Of a DNA stretch of 64,000 nucleotides, positions 25,033 through 32,419 are shown piece after piece. This DNA is from CBDCEG01 sp965215775 (GTDB taxonomy: Bacteria > Pseudomonadota > Gammaproteobacteria > Cardiobacteriales > Ostreibacteriaceae). Within the stretch, counting starts at the first letter, position 1, and every line of letters begins with the position of its first letter. Position numbers and translations under genes: made by a program. The notes beneath the pieces were generated by a model. The model was not told where the DNA came from. It worked only from the letters and a program-made list of their open reading frames with translations, and searched no databases. The DNA is taken from assembly GCA_965215775.1 (NCBI GenBank), contig CBDCEG010000027.1, positions 118,258 through 182,257 of the forward strand, in the 5' to 3' direction.

Positions 25033-26598
25033 TTATATTTTATATTTATCAACTTTATAACGAAAAGATCTAAAGCTAATGCCTAATTGTTTGGCAGCTT
25101 TTGTTTTATTTCCGCCTGATTTTTCAAGAGCTGATTTTATCGCTTCTTTTTCAACTTTTTCAAGATATTCATCTAAGTTTCCAATGTCTTTTGGAGTTTC
25201 TACCTCAGTAGTTTCAACTGTTTCAACTGTTTCTATTGGAGTTATTTTCTCAGTTTTTGTAGGATTTTCTTTTTGCTTAGCAGTTTCTGATAAATCAAAC
25301 TCTGATTTTCCTGTGAGATTGTTATTCTCTGGTAAATTATCACTTAAATCATTATCTGAATCTGAATCCAAATCAAAATTCATTCCCATATCATCGTCAT
25401 CATCATTATTTATAGCTGAATTTGAAAAGAAAATATTTTCTGCTTCAATTTTTTCACCTTCACAAAAAGTAACAGCTCGCTCCAAAATATTCTCAAGCTC
25501 ACGAACATTTCCAGGAAAATCATAAGAGCTTAGTTTTATTAGGGCAGGTTTGGTTATTTTTAGGTTTTTAAGATTATGTGATTTGGCAAGTTTGGTCAAA
25601 ATATATTTGGTAATTAATAAAACATCACCAGCTCGTTTTCTAAGTGGTGGCATTTTTAGAGAAATTACATTTAACCGATAATACAAATCTTGACGAAATT
25701 CTTTTTCTTCAACTAATTTGGCAAGGTCTTTATGAGTTGCTGATAATATTCTAATATCAACAGGAATTTCAGTATCACCACCAACTGGGCGAACTGCTCG
25801 TTCTTGGATTGCACGAAGAAGTTTTACCTGCATAGAAAGAGGTAAATCAGCAACTTCATCTAAAAATAAAACGCCACCATTTGCAGATTCAAAAAGACCT
25901 TTTTGATCTTTGTTTGCACCTGTAAATGCACCTTTTTTATAACCGAAAAATTCACTTTCAACCAAGCTTTCAGGAATTGCCCCACAGTTTACCGCAATAA
26001 ATGGACCATCAAATCTAGCCGAATGCTCATAAATACTTCTAGCAACTAATTCCTTACCTGTTCCAGATTCTCCATGGATAAATACTGGAGCTTGGGATCT
26101 GGCAAGTTTTTTAATTATCGCTTCTAGCTTTTGCATTACTCTTGAAAGTCCAATTATCTTAGTTTTGGTAGGGCTTGATTTATTTGCTGTGCCTGTTTTT
26201 GTATCAATTTTGGCTGTGCTTTTAGTGCGGTCATTTAATTTAACAGCTGCATCAGCCATTGCACGAAGCTGTTTTAAATCAAATGGTTTATTTACAAAAT
26301 CAAAAGCACCTAGTTTTAAAGCTTCTACGGCAATATCAACATTTCCGTGTGCAGTTATCACGCAAACTGGAAGCTCGGGCAGATTATTTTGAATATATCT
26401 TAATAAATCCATTCCACTTCCATCAGGTAACTTCATATCAGTTATACAAAAATCTAACTTTTCTTTTTTTAGTTTTGCAAGTGCTTCTTTGACAGTTGCC
26501 GCTAAAACGCATTCAATTTTCATTCCCACAAATGCCATTTCGATTAGTTCACGAATATCTTTTTCGTCATCTATAATAAGTGCTTTTATTTTGCTCAT
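25033..26598 (-). CDS. pilR: Sigma-54-dependent response regulator, PilR-like
   Basis: A 521-residue NtrC-family activator. The receiver domain (IDDEKDIREL, CITDMKLPDGSGMD with the phosphoacceptor Asp, VITAHG, VNKPFD) covers residues 1-120. The AAA+ domain has Walker A GESGTGKE, the sigma-54-contacting loop GAFTGA and the arginine finger region FRQDLYYRLNV. The C-terminal Fis-type helix-turn-helix (SGGNKTKAAKQLGISFRSFRYKVDKYKI split) ends in the FRS-RY-KK signature typical of PilR, the activator of type IV pilin. An acidic, low-complexity linker of about 100 residues (DDDDD, SDSDND, ETVETVETTEVE) between the AAA+ and DNA-binding domains is longer than usual. No PilS sensor lies next to it. 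Confidence 0.82.
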   Translation of the reverse strand: MSKIKALIIDDEKDIRELIEMAFVGMKIECVLAATVKEALAKLKKEKLDFCITDMKLPDGSGMDLLRYIQNNLPELPVCVITAHGNVDIAVEALKLGAFDFVNKPFDLKQLRAMADAAVKLNDRTKSTAKIDTKTGTANKSSPTKTKIIGLSRVMQKLEAIIKKLARSQAPVFIHGESGTGKELVARSIYEHSARFDGPFIAVNCGAIPESLVESEFFGYKKGAFTGANKDQKGLFESANGGVLFLDEVADLPLSMQVKLLRAIQERAVRPVGGDTEIPVDIRILSATHKDLAKLVEEKEFRQDLYYRLNVISLKMPPLRKRAGDVLLITKYILTKLAKSHNLKNLKITKPALIKLSSYDFPGNVRELENILERAVTFCEGEKIEAENIFFSNSAINNDDDDDMGMNFDLDSDSDNDLSDNLPENNNLTGKSEFDLSETAKQKENPTKTEKITPIETVETVETTEVETPKDIGNLDEYLEKVEKEAIKSALEKSGGNKTKAAKQLGISFRSFRYKVDKYKI

Positions 26599-26667
26599 TA
26601 AAGTCTTTATTGTTAGTAGTTTGAAAGGTATGATTGTAACAGAATTTAAAACATAGATTTATAAAAA

Positions 26668-27162
26668 GTGAAAACTACACAAAACCAAACAGAACAACTA
26701 AAAGAAGCCAACCAAATATGTATGAAAGCATTGGTTAGAAGAGAATACTCTGAAAAAGAACTTAGGCAAAAATTAACAGAATTTAGTTTTGAAATAATTG
26801 ATGAATGCTTAGAAGTGCTAAAAGTAAAAGGTTATCAATCAGATACAAGGTATGCAGAAATGATTACAAAAGCTAGAGTAAGCCAAAGATACGCTGCCAA
26901 ATGGATAGAAATGAAACTAAGCCAACAAAATATAAATTCTGAAATAATATCAATTGCATTAGAAGAATATGTTGATTATTGGTTAGAAAATGCAATATAT
27001 TTAGTTAAGAAAAAATCTTTGGCTAAAAATTTGGCAGATAATAAAATACAAAATAAAGTTAAAAACTTCTTACTAAATCGTGGCTATGATTACGATATGG
27101 TTAAAAAAGCAATTAACTTAGTTTTGGAAAGTGAACAAAATAAACAAAATAACGATTACTAA
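26668..27162 (+). CDS. recX: Regulatory protein RecX
   Basis: A 164-residue helical-repeat protein that binds RecA filaments and limits their growth. It begins with a GTG codon; the family motif ALVRREYSEKELRQKL is followed by a second and third RecX module (ECLEVLKVKGYQSDTRYAEMI and KIQNKVKNFLLNRGYDYDMVKKAI split at about residues 50 and 130). Length matches the family (about 150-165). In most gammaproteobacteria recX lies behind recA; here it lies alone, divergent from the pilR-like gene and upstream of queA. It may form a two-gene unit with queA (10-base gap). Confidence 0.9.
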   Translation: MKTTQNQTEQLKEANQICMKALVRREYSEKELRQKLTEFSFEIIDECLEVLKVKGYQSDTRYAEMITKARVSQRYAAKWIEMKLSQQNINSEIISIALEEYVDYWLENAIYLVKKKSLAKNLADNKIQNKVKNFLLNRGYDYDMVKKAINLVLESEQNKQNNDY

Positions 27163-27172
27163 AATAAAACTT

Positions 27173-28225
27173 ATGAATAATAAAAATTACAGCTTATCAG
27201 AATTTGATTTTGAACTTCCAGATGAATTAGTTGCCCAATTTCCAGCCGATAAAAGAACAGGAAGCAGATTACTAAAAGTAGGGCAGGGCGGAGATATTAC
27301 AACAAATATAAATGCAAATTTCCCAGACTTGATTGATGAATTAAACTCAGGTGATGTTTTGGTTTTAAATGATTGTAAAGTGATTCCAGCAAGGCTAAAA
27401 GCAAATAAATTAACTGGTGCGAAATTGGAAGTTTTTGTGGAACGAATTCAAACAGATAAACAAGCACTCTGTATGATAAAAAGCAACCGCCCAGTTAAAA
27501 TAGATATGCAAATTATAATAAACCAGCAAAATGCAATTATAAAAGCAAAACAGGATACATTTTTCCTGATTGAATTAATTGATGGAACTTGGGACGAATT
27601 ATTAGATAAATATGGAGATATTCCACTGCCACCATATATAAAACGCCAAACTACTGAAAAAGATGATAAAAGGTATCAGACAGTTTATGCTAAAAATAAA
27701 GGTGCAGTTGCCGCCCCAACAGCAGGACTTCATTTTGATGATGACTTATTGGAAAAGATAAAAAATAAAGGTGTTGAAATTGTTTTTGTAACTTTATTCG
27801 TTGGAGCTGGAACATTTTTACCAGTGAAAGTTGATAATATAAAAGAACATAAAATGCACTTTGAATTATTTGAAATATCTACGCAAACAGCAAGCGTGAT
27901 AAATCAAGCAAAACAACAAGGAAATAATATTATAGCCGTTGGAACTACAAGCTTGCGAGCAATAGAAAGTGCAAGTGAAAATAGCCAAGTTTTTGCAATG
28001 AAAAAAGATACAAATTTATTTATTTATCCAGGTTATGAATTACAAATAATTGATAAACTTATAACTAATTTCCATTTGCCAAAATCAAGCCTGATGATGC
28101 TTGTAAGTGCATTTGCTGGAACTCAAACTATAAAAAATGCTTATAAATTTGCAATAGATAATAAATATAGATTTTTTAGTTATGGTGATTCTATGATTTT
28201 GAGCAAATCTAATAAACCTAACTAA
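27173..28225 (+). CDS. queA: S-adenosylmethionine:tRNA ribosyltransferase-isomerase
   Basis: A 350-residue enzyme that builds epoxyqueuosine on tRNA. The start at 27173 (MNNKNYSLSEFDFELP) was chosen because the family begins near FDFELPDELVAQFP; an upstream GTG in frame would overlap recX. Conserved segments are LVLNDCKVIPARL, the GDIPLPPYI and RYQTVYAKNKGAVAAPTAGLHF stretch, VFVTLFVGAGTFLPV, and the end LITNFHLPKSSLMMLVSAFAG. tgt, often next to queA, is not present; the following gene is on the opposite strand. Confidence 0.95.
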   Translation: MNNKNYSLSEFDFELPDELVAQFPADKRTGSRLLKVGQGGDITTNINANFPDLIDELNSGDVLVLNDCKVIPARLKANKLTGAKLEVFVERIQTDKQALCMIKSNRPVKIDMQIIINQQNAIIKAKQDTFFLIELIDGTWDELLDKYGDIPLPPYIKRQTTEKDDKRYQTVYAKNKGAVAAPTAGLHFDDDLLEKIKNKGVEIVFVTLFVGAGTFLPVKVDNIKEHKMHFELFEISTQTASVINQAKQQGNNIIAVGTTSLRAIESASENSQVFAMKKDTNLFIYPGYELQIIDKLITNFHLPKSSLMMLVSAFAGTQTIKNAYKFAIDNKYRFFSYGDSMILSKSNKPN

Positions 28226-28240
28226 CAAAACTAATTATAG

Positions 28241-28486
28241 CTAAGAATAACAAGCAATAAATTCAGCAAACTCTTCGTTTGTAAAAGGAAAAAATAAAAA
28301 CTCTCCTGTTTTAGATTTTAGGACTGGAATTTTTTGCCAAAATTCATTTAAAAGCTCTGAATTAGTAGTTATATCAATTTCTTTTATTTGCACATTTTTT
28401 GGAATTCGTGCCTGTAAAAAAGCTCTAATATCCGCACATAATCTACAATCAGTTTTTGAATAAAGGGTTATTTTTTGTGGTTGCAT
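28241..28486 (-). CDS. Glutaredoxin-like protein (DUF836 type)
   Basis: An 81-residue thioredoxin-fold protein. It begins ITLYSKTDCRLCADIRAFL, where CRLC is the redox-active CxxC pair, followed by a strand QIKEIDITTN, a cis-proline segment KIPVLKSK and a helical end. This matches the small glutaredoxin-like DUF836 family rather than classical glutaredoxins, which have CPYC. A role in thiol-disulfide exchange is likely but no substrate is known. It converges on queA. Confidence 0.8.
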   Translation of the reverse strand: MQPQKITLYSKTDCRLCADIRAFLQARIPKNVQIKEIDITTNSELLNEFWQKIPVLKSKTGEFLFFPFTNEEFAEFIACYS

Positions 28487-28506
28487 AGTTTTAGCCTTTT
28501 ATAAAT

Positions 28507-28588
28507 TTATTGGGTATTGTATTGCTTAATATATTTATCCTGTTTTTTGATGAAATTATTAAATTCTTTAGAATTATAAATTTTAAAA
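28507..28588 (-). pseudogene. Displaced 3' end of the Tai4-like gene split by IS30
   Basis: Read on the minus strand, this stretch encodes FKIYNSKEFNNFIKKQDKY and a short tail ending YNTQ-stop, without a start. The segment IYNSKEF is the C-terminal signature of the Tai4-like paralogues at 30967 and 31481. Joining it to the reading frame on the other side of the IS30 element, with removal of one AAA duplicate, restores NCFKIYNSKEF, exactly as in the neighbouring copy at 30139. It is therefore the severed end of that gene. Confidence 0.85.
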
Positions 28589-29657
28589 GCTAGATTCTAC
28601 CTACAAGTGCAACTTTTCAAGTTCAGCTTGAAAGACTTCATTTGGGGTTTTAAATCCTAGTCGTTTTCGTGGTCTATTATTAATAAGTTCTACAAAATAA
28701 GCAAGGTCTTCATCAGAAACATTATTAAAATCAGTGCCTTTGGGGATAAATTCTCGGAGCAAACCGTTGGTATTTTCATTAGTTCCTCTTTCCCAAGGTG
28801 AGTAAGCGTGTGCAAAATAAACATTCATTTTTACTTGTTTTTCAATCTCTTGGTGTAAAGAAAACTCTTTGCCATTATCGTATGTCATGCTTATTCGTAA
28901 CTCATTTGGTAAGTCTTTGAAATCTTTAACTGTAGCTTCTAAAATAGCTTTTGCAGTTGATTTTTTCACTTTGGAAGCAATTAATTTACCACTTTTTCTT
29001 TCAACATTTGTAACTATCGCGCCTTGGTGATTTTTACCGACAATTGTGTCTCCTTCCCAGTGTCCAACTTCTTTTCTAAGCTCAATATTTTGCGGTCTTT
29101 CATCAATCATTCTACGATCTTTTATTTGATATTTTTCCTTTCTATTATGTTGATATTTCTTACCTTTTCTTCTGAAATACATCTTAACTAATTTTGGGTG
29201 ATACTTATAAACAAATTGATAAATAGTCTCGTGGCAAATCGATTCTTGCGCCTCCTCTCGCCACTTTCCAGAAATTTGTTCTGGCGACCAATGTTGCTCT
29301 ATTTTTATCAAAATATATTTCTCTAAAATACTATCAGGTAATATCCTAACATGCTTATTTGCAATAGATTTCCTCTTGGAAACTTTCTCCCATGCCTCTT
29401 CACCAACAAAGGTTTCTGCGTTTTTATTATTTTTTATGCAGCGGTATATTGTAGTCTTATTTTTGCCTAGTTTTATCGCTATTTCACAAGGATTATAATT
29501 CTCCTCAAGCAATGTTTCAATTTTTGTCATATCAGTTCTGGTTAATTGTGTGTATTTTTTCATAATGTTATTATCTTAGTTAATAAAAATAAAAATAACT
29601 AGTTCCAAATTAAAACCTAAAAATAAAATTTAGTTGCACTTCGGTTTAGAAACCAGG
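28589..29657 (-). mobile_element. IS30-family insertion sequence, complete
   Basis: About 1,069 bases, carrying one transposase gene. Imperfect terminal inverted repeats of about 25 bases are visible: both ends contain TTCTA followed by AAGTGCAACT after a five-base variable part (left at 28590-28614, right at 29632-29656). The insertion is flanked by AAA on both sides (28586-28588 and 29658-29660), consistent with a three-base target duplication. Removing the element and one AAA restores a lipoprotein reading frame. The IR next to the transposase stop overlaps the gene's last codons. Confidence 0.9.
28601..29563 (-). CDS. IS30-family transposase
   Basis: A 320-residue transposase. The N-terminal helix-turn-helix (QLTRTDMTKIETLLEENYNP and EIAIKLGKNKTTIYRCIK) binds the element's ends. 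The catalytic DDE domain shows VGHWEGDTIVGK (first Asp), MTYDNGKEFS (second Asp), and the SPWERGTNENTNGLLREFIPK block with the catalytic Glu, which is the IS30 signature. The reading frame is intact and of normal length (IS30 family 290-380), so the element may still be active. Its stop codon lies within the left inverted repeat. Confidence 0.95.
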   Translation of the reverse strand: MKKYTQLTRTDMTKIETLLEENYNPCEIAIKLGKNKTTIYRCIKNNKNAETFVGEEAWEKVSKRKSIANKHVRILPDSILEKYILIKIEQHWSPEQISGKWREEAQESICHETIYQFVYKYHPKLVKMYFRRKGKKYQHNRKEKYQIKDRRMIDERPQNIELRKEVGHWEGDTIVGKNHQGAIVTNVERKSGKLIASKVKKSTAKAILEATVKDFKDLPNELRISMTYDNGKEFSLHQEIEKQVKMNVYFAHAYSPWERGTNENTNGLLREFIPKGTDFNNVSDEDLAYFVELINNRPRKRLGFKTPNEVFQAELEKLHL

Positions 29658-30049
29658 AAACAATTTAAAAAAACCACAGGTTTCCCTGTTCTCTTACTCG
29701 TACTTTTTATGGAAGGATATATTTTTAAAAAATAATCTTCTGTTGCTTTATATGGATCATGAATTACTTCAAGTGTATTCTCATTTTGTCTTATTGTATG
29801 CATTCCTGTTCCCATGTAGTGATACGATGAACCAGCAATAAGTAAATCGGAAAATACAATATTAGTACTAGAATTAGTATCATGTTTGAATTGTTCATAT
29901 ACACAGTGACTGAAGCCATATATTTTTAATTTATTTCTAGCGTTTATTGTATGCTCACTTGGTTCTATATTTTTGTCGGAACATGACAAAAAAATAAATG
30001 TAGATATTAATAAGCAACTTAAATTTAGTCTTTTTTTTGATTTTTTCAC
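29630..30049 (-). pseudogene. Tai4-like immunity lipoprotein, copy A, interrupted near its 3' end by IS30
   Basis: A lipoprotein (signal KRLNLSCLLISTFIFLSC, lipobox FLSC) whose mature part runs KIYGFSHCVYEQFKHD..., through DPYKATEDYFLKIYPSI, to GKPVVFLNCF. The two cysteines, the central helices and the C-terminal motif (restored as NCFKIYNSKEF) fit the type VI amidase immunity family Tai4, which ends in a KCIDLFHSKEL-type motif. Tai4 proteins bind and block Tae4 amidases in the periplasm. I chose a GTG start at 30049; an ATG further upstream (30118) lies inside an IS3 remnant. The last residues before the present stop (LVSKPKCN) come from the IS30 end. Confidence 0.7.
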
Positions 30050-30078
30050 TTTATTTTTTTTAATGGTTATTAGCTGAC

Positions 30079-30152
30079 TGTAATGGTCTAATTTTATGGA
30101 ACACTTTTTAAGCGACATTTATCATTCTATTAAATTTTTCATTTGGTGTCAT
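30079..30152 (-). mobile_element. IS3-family remnant: 74-base right end
   Basis: These bases are, on the minus strand, identical to the last 74 bases of the intact IS3-family element at 51001-52265: they encode the transposase tail MTPNEKFNRMINVA-stop and the right inverted repeat ending in TGTAATGGTC on the + strand. The remainder of the element is missing. It separates copies A and B of the Tai4-like array and replaced the 3' end of copy B. Confidence 0.9.
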
Positions 30153-30513
30153 TGAATTTTTGAGAGTTGTAAATTTTAAAACAATTTAAAAAGACTATAG
30201 GTTTCCCTGTTCTCTTGCTCGTAGCTTTTTTCATGGAATGATATATTTTGGAAAAGTAATATTTTGTTTCTTTGTATGGATCATAAATAACTTCAAATGT
30301 ATCTACATTTTTTTTTATTACATGCATTCCTGTTCCCGTCTGATGATATAACGAACTCGTAATAAGTAAATCAGAAAAGACAATGTCGGTACTAGAATTA
30401 ACATCATTTTTAAACTGTTCAGATACACAATTACTTAAGCCATATATTTTTAATTTATTTCTAGCGTTTATTGTATGCTCACTTGGTTCTATATTTTTGT
30501 CGGAACATGACAA
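30139..30513 (-). pseudogene. Tai4-like immunity gene, copy B, truncated at both ends
   Basis: The encoded 124 residues are closely related to copy A (IEPSEHTINARNKLKIYG is shared almost exactly) and include FLNCFKIYNSQKF. The 5' end is cut inside the signal peptide: the ISTFIFLSCSDK segment survives in frame but the preceding KLNLSCLL part is replaced by unrelated sequence, leaving only an internal ATG just before the lipobox. The 3' end reads directly into the IS3 remnant, which supplies the last residues NDTK and the stop. Without a functional signal peptide the product could not reach the periplasm, so I treat it as a pseudogene. Confidence 0.7.
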
Positions 30514-30555
30514 AAAAATAAATGTAGATATTAACCTGATTTCTATACCTACACC

Positions 30556-30858
30556 TCATTGGTTTAAAAAGTATATCAATATTATTGTTAATATCCAAAG
30601 TCCTATACTAATGTATGAAATAAACTTATATTTTTTTAAATAATAAAATTGAGTAAAAAAAAGTAAGATATAAAAAAAAGTAATAATAATTAAATAGTCA
30701 AAACCTATGCCCGCATGATCTATTTCCTGTTGCCCCGCCTCTTTAAAATAAATATATGAGAGCTTAATTCCTATAAAATAGTTTAGAGGTATTGATATAG
30801 CCCATACGAATAAAGAAGATAATAAAAATAGTACCCCATGCTTTACTTTATTTCCCAA
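30556..30858 (-). CDS. Hypothetical small membrane protein in the Tai4-like array
   Basis: A 100-residue protein with three predicted transmembrane segments (GVLFLLSSLFVWAISIPLNY, YLIIITFFYILLFFTQFYYL and ISIGLWILTIILIYFL). No family was recognised. It lies between the Tai4-like copies B and C on the same strand. Its upstream region (about 30856-30960) is a near copy of the sequence upstream of copy C, so it shares control sequences with the array. It could be an accessory or separate immunity protein, but nothing in the sequence decides this. Confidence 0.45.
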   Translation of the reverse strand: MGNKVKHGVLFLLSSLFVWAISIPLNYFIGIKLSYIYFKEAGQQEIDHAGIGFDYLIIITFFYILLFFTQFYYLKKYKFISYISIGLWILTIILIYFLNQ

Positions 30859-31890
30859 AATAATACCTCCTTAAATTTTGTAAAATTTCATCAACCTTTA
30901 TCTTTTGCTTCTCTATAAAAGCAGATAGATATAACTTAGAAGTGAAAGGGTTAAATATTTAAGCATTTAATCTTTCTCAATAGCTGGCACTAAGTTTAAA
31001 ATAAATTCATCAAATTCTTTTGAATTATAAATATCAATACAACTTATAAAGGTTATGGGTTTATTTGTAAACATAGATACCCCTTTTACTTTTTCAGACT
31101 CTTTATTTATATATTCATCTACTCTCTTCATGTCGGAACTCCCATAATATTTTATTATTTGATTATATCTACCCAAAGTATCTCCAATATCACGATTCAT
31201 TTCATTATCTTCCAATAAATGCGTATTCATACAGACTCCAAAGCTATGATTCTTAAGCATTAACTGGTTTTTATCTAAAGTTATATGTGGATTGTAGAGG
31301 TTTTGAAGAAAAAACCCTATACTTGCCCCTAGTAATATAAAAAAAATATATTTCATTATTTTAGCTTTCAAAATAATACCTCCTTAAATTTTGTAAAATT
31401 TCATCAACCTTTATCTTTTACTTCTCTATAAAAGCAGATAGATATAACTTAGGAGTGAAAGGGTTAAATACTTTAAGCATTTAACCTTTCTCAATAGCAG
31501 GCACTAAGTTTAAAATAAATTTATCAAATTCTTTTGAATTATAAACTTTCATACAAGCCATAAAGATTAATGGTTTATTGGTAAACTTAGACACCATCAC
31601 TATTTTTTCATACTCTTTCTCTACATAATCATCCACTCTCACCATGTCAGAATATCCGTAATAATTTATCATTTGATGATATCCACCCAAAGCATCTCCA
31701 ATATCACGAGTCATTTCATTATCTTTCAATATATGCATATTCATACAAGCTCCTAAGCTATGACTTTTAAGCATTAACTGATTTTTATCTAAAGTTATAT
31801 GTGGATTGTAGAGATTTTGAAGAAAAAAACCTATACTTGCCCCTAGTAACACAAAAAAAACATATTTCATTATTTTAGCTCCCCGATTGA
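30857..31890. repeat. Direct tandem duplication, about 515 bases per unit, carrying Tai4-like copies C and D
   Basis: The sequence from about 30857 to 31370 is repeated from about 31371 to 31890. The non-coding part is almost identical (both begin AATAATACCTCCTTAAATTT and contain TATAAAAGCAGATAGATATA and a GTGAAAGGGTTAAATA stretch) and the coding parts share the signal segment, the start and the end. The two units differ by scattered substitutions, most of them in the middle of the gene. Confidence 0.85.
30967..31371 (-). CDS. Tai4-like type VI amidase immunity protein, copy C
   Basis: A 134-residue exported protein. The signal or membrane anchor is KYIFFILLGASIGFFLQNLY (no lipobox cysteine, unlike copies A and B). 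The mature part has helices containing FGVCMNTHLLEDNEMNRDI and a central YNQIIKYYG stretch, then KPITFISCIDIYNSKEFDEF. The paired cysteines and the C-terminal SCIDIYNSKEFD fit the Tai4 family signature, which in characterised members reads KCIDL.HS.ELD. Tai4 blocks the peptidoglycan amidase Tae4. No Tae4 gene is adjacent, so the role may be protection against effectors of competitors. A start at MKYIFF (five codons in) is possible. Confidence 0.65.
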   Translation of the reverse strand: MKAKIMKYIFFILLGASIGFFLQNLYNPHITLDKNQLMLKNHSFGVCMNTHLLEDNEMNRDIGDTLGRYNQIIKYYGSSDMKRVDEYINKESEKVKGVSMFTNKPITFISCIDIYNSKEFDEFILNLVPAIEKD

Positions 31891-31900
31891 TAACCATCAT
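31481..31900 (-). CDS. Tai4-like type VI amidase immunity protein, copy D
   Basis: A 139-residue paralogue of copy C, identical over much of the anchor (GASIGFFLQNLYNPHITLDK) and the tail (EFDKFILNLVPAIEK), but altered in the middle (LGACMNMHILKDNEMTRDIG, YHQMINYYG, VSKFTNKPLIFMACMKVYNS). The differences are concentrated in the part that in Tai4 faces the amidase, which may mean a changed partner, though this is inference. The start overlaps the stop of the membrane protein gene 31897-32337, so the pair may be translated together; MKYVFF further in is another possible start. Confidence 0.62.
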   Translation of the reverse strand: MMVINRGAKIMKYVFFVLLGASIGFFLQNLYNPHITLDKNQLMLKSHSLGACMNMHILKDNEMTRDIGDALGGYHQMINYYGYSDMVRVDDYVEKEYEKIVMVSKFTNKPLIFMACMKVYNSKEFDKFILNLVPAIEKG

Positions 31901-32337
31901 AAATTACTCCTCTTATTATAAAAAATCAGAAAGACCATAGGTATGAGACTTAAAAGATAAGCTATGTAAAAATGCTTTTGTTGTAGCATAAAATTAAATA
32001 CTTCAATATCTAACCATGTATGTCCAAAGTGTTGAATGTATATATGCATAATACTATAGCTCGTATAGAACCAAAATAGACTATATAGTAAAAATATTGG
32101 AATAATCCATAACTTACTTTTTTTCACTTTTAAATATAGGTAAGCAATAATAAAAGAAGGAATTATATTTATAATCACTATTTGTATAGTATTCCAAAGA
32201 ACATTATCGTTTGTTACTTTATCTACATATAGACCAACTGTTTTAGGAATTAAAGGAACAATTATATCTATATAAATAAAGCTGTTGATACTACTAGCAA
32301 TAGTTAGTAATATTATAAAAAAATTTATTTTTTTCAT
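31897..32337 (-). CDS. Hypothetical membrane protein at the head of the Tai4-like array
   Basis: A 146-residue protein with a signal-like first helix (FFIILLTIASSINSFIY) and three further hydrophobic segments (IIPSFIIAYLYL, LWIIPIFLLYSLFWFYTS, FYIAYLLSLIPMVFLIFY). No family was recognised. It is the first gene of a run of accessory genes on the minus strand and its stop overlaps the start of copy D. A small membrane protein in front of immunity genes might be an immunity protein to a pore-forming effector, but this is speculation. Confidence 0.45.
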   Translation of the reverse strand: MKKINFFIILLTIASSINSFIYIDIIVPLIPKTVGLYVDKVTNDNVLWNTIQIVIINIIPSFIIAYLYLKVKKSKLWIIPIFLLYSLFWFYTSYSIMHIYIQHFGHTWLDIEVFNFMLQQKHFYIAYLLSLIPMVFLIFYNKRSNL

Positions 32338-32419
32338 ATCTATTCACGCCTTGGTTTTACTTATTTTATTTATATTTTTATACTGACAATTATAACTTAA
32401 TATCTCAATAATACTTTTC

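Noticed and set aside
25079..25525. 148-codon plus-strand frame opposite the pilR-like gene
   Set aside because: Serine-rich antisense shadow of the acidic linker; no start signal or family resemblance.
30050..30118. Upstream ATG extending immunity copy A to a longer N-terminus
   Set aside because: The extension lies in the IS3 remnant; the lipoprotein signal begins only at the GTG at 30049.
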